Shown here: in pieces, positions 58,001 to 64,000 of the stretch
Position numbering within the stretch: the first letter of the stretch is position 1
Layout of the letters: every line of letters begins with the position of its first letter
Assembly: GCA_009760855.2 (NCBI GenBank)
Contig: WPIO01000045.1
Coordinates: 1,573,501 to 1,637,500 of the forward strand
Direction of reading: 5' to 3'
Source of the DNA: Cristatella mucedo
Lineage: Eukaryota; Bryozoa; Phylactolaemata; Cristatellidae
DNA: 64,000 nucleotides
Made by a program: the position numbers and the translations under genes
The notes under the pieces: model-generated
Told to the model about the DNA's origin: nothing
The model's input: only the letters and a program-made list of their open reading frames with translations
The model's database searches: none

Positions 58001-60171
58001 TGATACACTGGTCCTTGAAAAATATCATCCAGTTTATCTCCTTCCTTTTCTGTCAAAGGTTCTTGAAAAAAATGTCGCTAAGCAGCTGGTTGTACATATT
58101 AAAAATAATGAAATGCAAACGCATTTCAACACGCTTCTATGCAGTAACGATGACGGAATGTCACTGCCCTAGCTCTGGTAGAGCTATCAGCTGCCTCTGC
58201 CTTCGACACCATTGATTACAATGTCCTACATGAACGATTGAGAACAGCAATCGGTCTGGCCGATGAGGCATTGGCGCGGTTTAAATCGTTCTTCTCGGAT
58301 CGTGTTCAATCCGTGTCGCGTTTGGATCAGGTCTCACACACTAGACGAATCACCTGGGGAGTCCCTCAAGGGTCCGTCCTAGATCTCTTGCTGTTATCCA
58401 TTTATATGCAACCTCAGGGAAAAGTAATGAAGGCCCATGGAATAGGATATTACTTTTATTCTTACGATACTCGGCTGTATTTGCCATTAAAACCGGCGGA
58501 ATCTGCTACAGCAACTGATAAACTGAATGCTCGCCTTGCCGATTCAAACATGGATGTCGGAAAACTTCTTGAAACTAAATGGAAACAAAATAGAACTGCT
58601 CCGCATAGGACACCCAAAGCGTGTGGCTGGATTTAAAGGCTTTGCTCTTCTAATAGATGATGCAGTTGTGCGACCATCACCATGTGCTCAAATTTAGGTG
58701 TCGTTTTGACAGCTGCCTCTAAATATTTTCATTCAGAAGACTGCTTCTACTGCTAGCCATTACGTCCGATCCCTATCTAAGATTACAAGCTGTCTTCCAC
58801 AATGGCTGGCAAAATATTTAACTTGCTCCCTAGTTCTGTCTCGGCTTGAATATTTAACTCAATTTTGGCTGGGCTACCAATAAAGCAACTACGCCCCTGC
58901 AAATGGCTATGAATATCGCTGCAAGGCTATTTTTCAAGTCCCAGAGGTTTGACCCCGTGTCTCTCCTTTGCTAAAAGAGCTAGAATGGCTGCAGGTTGAT
59001 CTACGGATATAGAGCCAAGTTCTTGCACTGACCCACAAGGCCCGCCACTGTTTGGCTCCTCCATACTTAGCTGAACTGCTGCACCAATTTCAGCCACCTC
59101 GTGCCCTCAGGTCCTGTATGGACAAAAGTTAGCTGTTCCATTCCTCAGCTTTTAGACCGTTGGCGACAGAAGCTTTAGAGCTACAAGTCCAAGATATGGG
59201 AACTCGCTTCCACATTTCTTAAGCAACGAATAATAATAATAACGAAAACTACTCTCCTGATGCCAACTATGGCTCATCCTTTTCAGCGGTCCAGAGCTGG
59301 TACTTCCAAGCTACCCTATACTTCAACTACCCGCCTGACTGTGCTATTCTCCCAAGTTTCTCCATGTTGCGTGAGATGAAGTCTGTTGGCTCCCGAATGC
59401 GTACCGAAAGCCGATTAGCCTGTGAGTACACTAGACAAAACTCTCCTGCGTAACAGGCACATAGTCTTTGTGACTTTGTTGAAGTTAAAGATGGAGATAC
59501 ACAACATTAAATTACATAAAATAGACAGCTGAATAGACTTCTGAGAATACAGTTAAGTGGAATAACCAATGACTAGTAGGTTTAACGTGCCGCTCAAAGC
59601 TAGGATTCTCCAAGAATTCCTCGTAAGAAAATCCTGAGTATAGAGCCCACGAATGCATTTTCACACAAGCCAGGTGAATCAGAAAAAAACATGGCCTCCC
59701 CCGTCAATATGCAGAGTCCCATTGCATTTGTACATACTTGGTCTGCCCGATTCGTTGAACAAGTCCGACGGCCTTCTGTACATATCCAAGCTCAAACATC
59801 GGTTCAGCGAAGAGTACGTGAGTGGCCTCAATAAAGCTGAGGCCACTGGTGTATGACCCGGTTAAAATCAACAGTACCCTGATGTCAGAGTCCGTCTTGA
59901 AATGCTTCCATTCATCTTTCTGAAAGTAATGCATGATCTTATGCAATCAAAACAGGCAGAAAGTGCGACCACGTGGATCTACTGGTGGGATGAAAAGCTT
60001 ACAAGAGTCAGCCACCAACTTCGGCATGGCTGGGGGCAGAAGCGGAACGACGTCTGAGAGCAGTTGCTTTAGGCTGCTCACCTTAGCCATCCAGTTCTTT
60101 CGCCTCGTCTGCACAAACTTGATACCGCGATCTGTCAGCGCCAGTCCGATAAGATTCAACATAGAAGACCA
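55053..60171 (-). CDS. SHPRH-like paralogue, three 3'-terminal exons
   Basis: Three minus-strand exons match the SHPRH helicase C-terminal lobe: 60171-60082 (WSSMLNLIGLALTDRGIKF, 90 bases, the same length as the SHPRH exon), 59919-59738 (182 bases, IEATHVLFAEP then QRIGQTK) and 55251-55053 (THVHHFVCKNTYEEEAQ, PTVRDFANLFNVG, TAG stop). Introns are phase 0 and phase 2, exactly as in the main gene. The protein differs from the local SHPRH at most positions, yet each exon is open and correctly spliced. Motif VI reads KAVGLVQRIGQTK instead of QAVGRIHRIGQTR, so the first motif arginine is lost, and motif V has a small insertion. A degenerate GSHSTK-type exon may end at a donor near 60,226, but it is uncertain. 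No RING or ATPase N-terminal exons were found to the right. It could be a diverged gene or a partial duplicate. Confidence 0.8.
55252..56044. other. Paralogue intron, nothing recognised
   Basis: AT-rich intron sequence left of the SINE-A copy. Confidence 0.45.
56045..56190 (+). mobile_element. SINE-A copy in the paralogue intron
   Basis: A-box-like TGACCCAGTGGGTAAGG, mutated B box, then hairpin arms AGCGCC (56,135-56,140) and GGCGCT (56,165-56,170) and an AATTATTATATATTA tail. Where the 12.3-kb copy has AGCACC/GGTGCT this copy has AGCGCC/GGCGCT, a compensated pair. Confidence 0.75.
56560..57112 (+). mobile_element. LINE-B copy in the paralogue intron
   Basis: Begins near the FDHVSPLL region and runs through the SPDSAML region to the hairpin and tail. 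Frameshifted. Confidence 0.8.
57365..57580 (+). mobile_element. LINE-A 3' UTR fragment
   Basis: Reads through GTGCATGCTGCC-type UTR repeats to CTTGATCATGCTTCCTTTG and stops before the hairpin. Confidence 0.55.
57840..59520 (+). mobile_element. LINE-B copy with most of RT
   Basis: LLPFLSKVLEKNVAKQLVVH, then an altered motif A region (AFDTIDYNVLHERL), WGVPQGSVLDLLLLSIYMQP, YYFYSYDTRLYL (YADD altered to YSYD), then the C-terminus and 3' end. An ATAATAATAAT insert with 5-bp repeats lies at 59,225-59,245. It sits in the large intron of the SHPRH-like paralogue, antisense to it. Confidence 0.82.
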
Positions 60172-60834
60172 CTAAAGAGAAGCAGTTTTGATCGCATGTA
60201 AGTGAGCAGAGACAATACTTACCTCGTCCAAAGATACTAGGGCATGCATAGATAGATAGGGCACATGCACGCAAATTCACTTTGTCTCCTCCATGAACGT
60301 CAGCAAGTCTTCCAGAAGTCAGATGAAAGTAACGAGAGAGATGCTAATTTTTGTTAACTCTATACTAAAATTAATCTACAGGCGGCTCTCCAATTATGCC
60401 TGTTCCGTCAGTCGGTGAACTGCCTGCCAAGTCCTACGGTGGTCTTTATTAATTATGCTGGGGGTCTCAACCGGTTCTGTGATATCTTCTAAGTGCACGT
60501 GAAGCGTCAGTCCAAAACCTTCTGAGTACGTTTGGCGCTCTCCATCGATCCTCTGGTCTCTTTTGAGTGGGTGGAAGTATTGAATATTTTTTCTAGCATT
60601 TAGTCAGTATGGCAATTTTGAAAACTATACGTTGGTCTGTCGTTTATGGGAAAGCCAAAGCCTAATTCAAATTAGGAAATGTCTATCAATAGCGGAAAGT
60701 TCGAATGAAACGATAGGCTATGATACTTCGAATGTGGGTTTCTACAATCTTTTCCTATGCTAGCAATATAAAAAAGTCGGAAACTATGTTTTTAAATCAT
60801 TCATACAATCCAATGATGTTAATAGTTATACGTT

Positions 60835-62205
60835 TGTCTAGCGCCACCAGAGATCTGAATCTATTTCCTAGCACTTTACAGATACTGCTTACAAGGCATT
60901 GTAAGATTGTAGCGGGAAAATCCACAAGCAACAGAAAAACATATCCAGGTACAAACACACGACAGACTGATGAGACAAACCCACCGAGTGCTGGAATAAG
61001 CAGGTGCGTTTTAAGCTTCTTTTTAACTAAAAGTCATTATTATGTCATGAGACGTTGCGACGCGCCTCCGTAGTGAGCTACAGGCTTTGGGAGCACAGCA
61101 AGTGAAGGCTCGGTCTCCGACCGTTTGAGATTTATATGAGGTAGGGCTAAACGATCGGAGTAAGAAGAGTGGCGTGTACGATTCTTCGCCTGGCGATATA
61201 CTAGTTCTGGTAAGCAGGCAGGAGACAGAGAGCAGGCAGGAGACAGAGAGCAGGCAGGAGACAGAGAATGAAGGGACGTACAATTAAGTGACGGAATCAT
61301 GAAGTCGATGTTTCAATTAATTGGGAGCCAGTGCATGTCGGGGAGAAGTGGTGCGGATGTAGCCACGGCGACGCTCATGACAAATAAGCCTAGCTGCAGA
61401 GTTTTGCACCAACTGTTAGTGCCTGATTGCACAGGCCGGTAGACTAGCAAGAACTGAGTTACACACGTCAAGACGGAATGTCACAAATGCACGGACCAAC
61501 TTAGATGTGGTATTCTTATCTAAACAAGCCCAAATTTGAGCAATTTTATGTAGCTGAAAGTAGGCAGACTTGACTGTGGAGCTGATGTGGTCGTCTAATA
61601 CAAAGTCACTTTGATGCAAGATATTTAGATTTCGTGCAGATTAAACAGGAGATGTGATGATGGAGTCGATTTTGGGCGTCGGGTTTTCCAGTTTCTGAGT
61701 CATACTTGGTTTGACCATAACTAGTGAGTTGTTTAAATCAAAATGTAATTTAAGAAAGTTTGCTGCCATCCATGAGCGGATGTCATCAATACGTGCAGCA
61801 AGGGACTTGAGAGAATTCGATATGCTTGAGGGCTTTAAGGGATCAAAGCGAAGTTAAAAAACTGACTGTCATCTGCATAGAAGTGACAGAGTAGATTGTG
61901 CTCGGCGATCACATCAACAAAATCGAGAGTATAAACTGTGAAAAGAAGCGGACCTAGCACAGAGCCTTGAGGTACTCTATACTCAAGTGGTTCCTCGTAT
62001 GACCTTTGTCCGTTCCCATCAATACTCTTTAGTATTTCACTGAGATGGGACCTGAACCGTTGCAGTACAGTGCCAGTGATGCCCAGGCCGTTTTAAAGAT
62101 GCTTAAGAAGGAATTTATGATCAATAAGATACAATTCTGCCGAAAGATTGAGCATGAAAAATGGAGAGACTTTACCCAAGTCTGCATCCAGAAGAACCTC
62201 GCTAG
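60835..62205 (-). mobile_element. Older LINE-A copy
   Basis: A degenerate hairpin at the left end, then the ORF end, LDFCNS-like region, YADD region and motif A region up to LLDADLGKVS near 62,205. Several frameshifts. It contains a local three-fold 18-bp expansion (61,215-61,268). Confidence 0.75.
61215..61268 (-). repeat. Three 18-bp units inside a LINE-A ORF
   Basis: AGCAGGCAGGAGACAGAG repeated three times; on the minus strand it reads SLSPAC three times, keeping the LINE frame. Confidence 0.85.
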
Positions 62206-63287
62206 AAATTCCAAGCATGCTTATGATTTTTCCCCACAATTTTATTGTGCGTGTGAATACTATACATCACTGAAGCGGCAGTCTATTTATTATTTAAACA
62301 AATCGTTGCAGTAAATGAGCATAACCTCACATATCCCGTATACGGACGCTAATGAGATGTTGGTCATGAGCCAATCTCTGTCATTCCTCCATACATGCTT
62401 CTATAGCTGGCTAAACCATTGATATCCAAAGAATAGTCACTGACTCATTTGAATAGGGTATTAAGACTTACCTTGCAGAGTGCTAGTGATTGATACTAAC
62501 TACAAATGTATGGTTTATGAAGCCGAAATTGCATTTCTAACAGACCGCAAAGGTGGACAGTTTTGTCCCTAAAGTCAGAGCAACAGAAACGCGGCAGGAT
62601 TATGTCTGCAGCCAGATATCCTAACCACGGTTTTCAATCTGAGTGCTCCATCGATAGAAATATCATCGATAGAAATATCCGATGCTCTTCTTCTCTTAAA
62701 AATCAACTTTCACCCAAAACTTAGGGAACACTTGCTAGCTCAGCAGACTATGATTTTACTGTCTGAATGTACGAGTGTGTTTTGAACTGCAATAGTGGAG
62801 CAGGCTGTATGACTGCTTCGGTAGGTAACAGGGAACAGAAACCGCTATTTGAATGCTAAAACGTTAAAATGGTCAGTCCCTTCTCAGTCTTGCTGGATCT
62901 TTTCCCAGTAGTCTTAGTTCTTGCAAGAATTTAAAATTTCTGGTTCACTGTCAGCCTCTCTTTCGTCTAGCGTTCTACTAGCTCCATCGCTAGAGTGATC
63001 GTGAGATCGTAGTTTTCTTGCGGGAGGTAAAAACCGAAATCCGTAATTCATTTCCCCAATGAATCAGGGTTCGCCACATATGCATGTATGAGGCTTTAAC
63101 CGGCACAGGAGAGAAAGGAAAGCAATAATCTTCTCATTATCAGGGTCTGACATACGATGTACCAATTTTCACGTCGGTTAAGTAAATGCCTTTGAGAGCA
63201 TCGAAGAACGTGCGTTTTCGGCGGTAATTATGATTAGTGGTATGTTTTCTTCCTCTAGCAGTGTTCTCTCAGTAACGTATAACTATG
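62206..63287. other. Nothing recognised
   Basis: No exon of the SHPRH-like paralogue, LINE or SINE was found here. Confidence 0.45.
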
Positions 63288-63712
63288 TAATGTATCTCCA
63301 TCTGTAACTCCACAAAGTCATAAAGACTATGTGGGTGTTACGCAGGAGAGTTTTGTATAGCTCACTCACAGCCTAAGCGGCTTTCGGTACGCATTTGGTA
63401 GCCAACAGACTTCGACTCACGCAACAAAGCGAAAGTGGGAAGCGTACCAGAGTCAGGAGAGCAGTTGAGGTAGTGAGTGGCATGGAAGTAGCAGCTCAGA
63501 ACCAGTGAAAAAGATGAGCCACGGTCGGCAGTAGGAGAGTAGTTGTCGTTGCGTAAGAATTGTGGAAGCGAGTTCCACAGTCTAGGACCTGCAGAGCTAA
63601 AGCTTCTGTTGCCAACTGTCTTTAAGCGGAGGAATGGGACAGCTAATTTATTGTCCACACAGGACCTCAGGGCACGAACAGGCTGAAACTGATGCAGCAG
63701 TTCAACTAGTAG
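63288..63712 (-). mobile_element. LINE-B copy, 5'-truncated
   Basis: 118-codon open ORF end (VELLHQFQPVRALRSCVDNK, GPRLWNSLPQFLRNDNYSPT), hairpin and ACATAGTTATACG-type tail. Confidence 0.82.
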
Positions 63713-63720
63713 AACCATGC

Positions 63721-63972
63721 TCAGCTCCAGTGGTCTTCTTTAATCTTCTTCGGTTTGCTATTGTATTTCACTAATTTCACAGTTTCAGCGACGAATGAAC
63801 CATACACCGAAGCAAGAAGATTCAAGACCGAGCCAAGACTCAGTAGAAACCAAACTTGTGACAAAGGCCATAAGGTGATCGAGACAGCACGTAAATAGTT
63901 TGATGTTAAAAGTTTAGCTGCTTCAAATTCCTCATTTGTGTAGTGGTAGATGCGCTTGAGGGCTCTCACCAA
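63721..63972 (-). CDS. Unrecognised 83-codon frame with a membrane-like segment
   Basis: The product is MVRALKRIYHYTNEEFEAAK, then a hydrophobic stretch (VWFLLSLGSVLNLLASVYGS), then a basic tail ending KKIKEDHWS. It sits between a LINE-B copy (left) and the start of a LINE-A 3' UTR (right), so it could be an isolated exon or unique DNA open by chance. Confidence 0.28.
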   Translation of the reverse strand: MVRALKRIYHYTNEEFEAAKLLTSNYLRAVSITLWPLSQVWFLLSLGSVLNLLASVYGSFVAETVKLVKYNSKPKKIKEDHWS

Positions 63973-64000
63973 GCATGATATTACTCACCATTAAATTGCA
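63970..64000 (+). mobile_element. Start of a LINE-A 3' UTR running off the window
   Basis: CAAGCATGATATTACTCACC matches the LINE-A 3' UTR just before the hairpin. Confidence 0.5.

Noticed and set aside
60390-60600. Minus-strand frame of about 67 codons (RIDGERQTYSEGFG)
   Set aside because: It does not match the SHPRH exon expected upstream of the paralogue and has no clear splice sites; length is within chance.

Overview
The window is eukaryotic and almost certainly from an invertebrate animal. It has spliced genes with GT-AG introns, kilobase introns full of decayed non-LTR retrotransposons, tRNA-headed SINEs and long dinucleotide microsatellites. There is no bacterial gene organisation. 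The species cannot be named from the sequence; the CR1/L2-like LINEs fit a marine invertebrate.

The backbone is the 3' half of SHPRH, an SNF2-family ATPase and RING E3 ubiquitin ligase, on the + strand from 740 to 33,629. I traced 19 exons with matching intron phases (2,853 coding bases, 950 residues). They run from the DEAQ box through the conserved linker and the RING finger to the C-terminal helicase lobe and stop codon. The Walker A end of the gene lies left of the window. Its introns hold many LINE ends, tRNA-type SINEs, GA/CT microsatellites, a partial segmental duplication and one antisense exon of an unrecognised gene (5,954-6,245).

From 33.6 to 47 kb the sequence is gene-poor. It holds two unrecognised small-gene models (38,543-39,595 minus; 42,754-44,964 plus, six exons), weaker candidate exons, a CpG-rich patch, scattered LINE copies and a perfect 36-bp inverted repeat (46,135-46,222). 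From 48 to 64 kb it is mostly LINEs, with nested insertions and readable target-site duplications. Among them, on the minus strand (55,053-60,171), lie three exons of a second, diverged SHPRH-like gene. They end at the same intron phases as the main gene but have altered residues in helicase motif VI.

Two LINE families dominate. LINE-A ends in a hairpin (AAAGCGCC / GGCGCTTT arms) followed by an ATT-repeat tail. LINE-B ends in a different hairpin (CACATAGTC / GACTTTGTG) followed by a TTACA-type tail. A tRNA-derived SINE (SINE-A, three copies) carries a LINE-A-like 3' hairpin and tail, with compensating base changes between copies. This suggests a SINE that borrows the LINE-A reverse transcriptase by copying its 3' recognition structure. 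That LINE/SINE partnership and the SHPRH paralogue are the most interesting contents.
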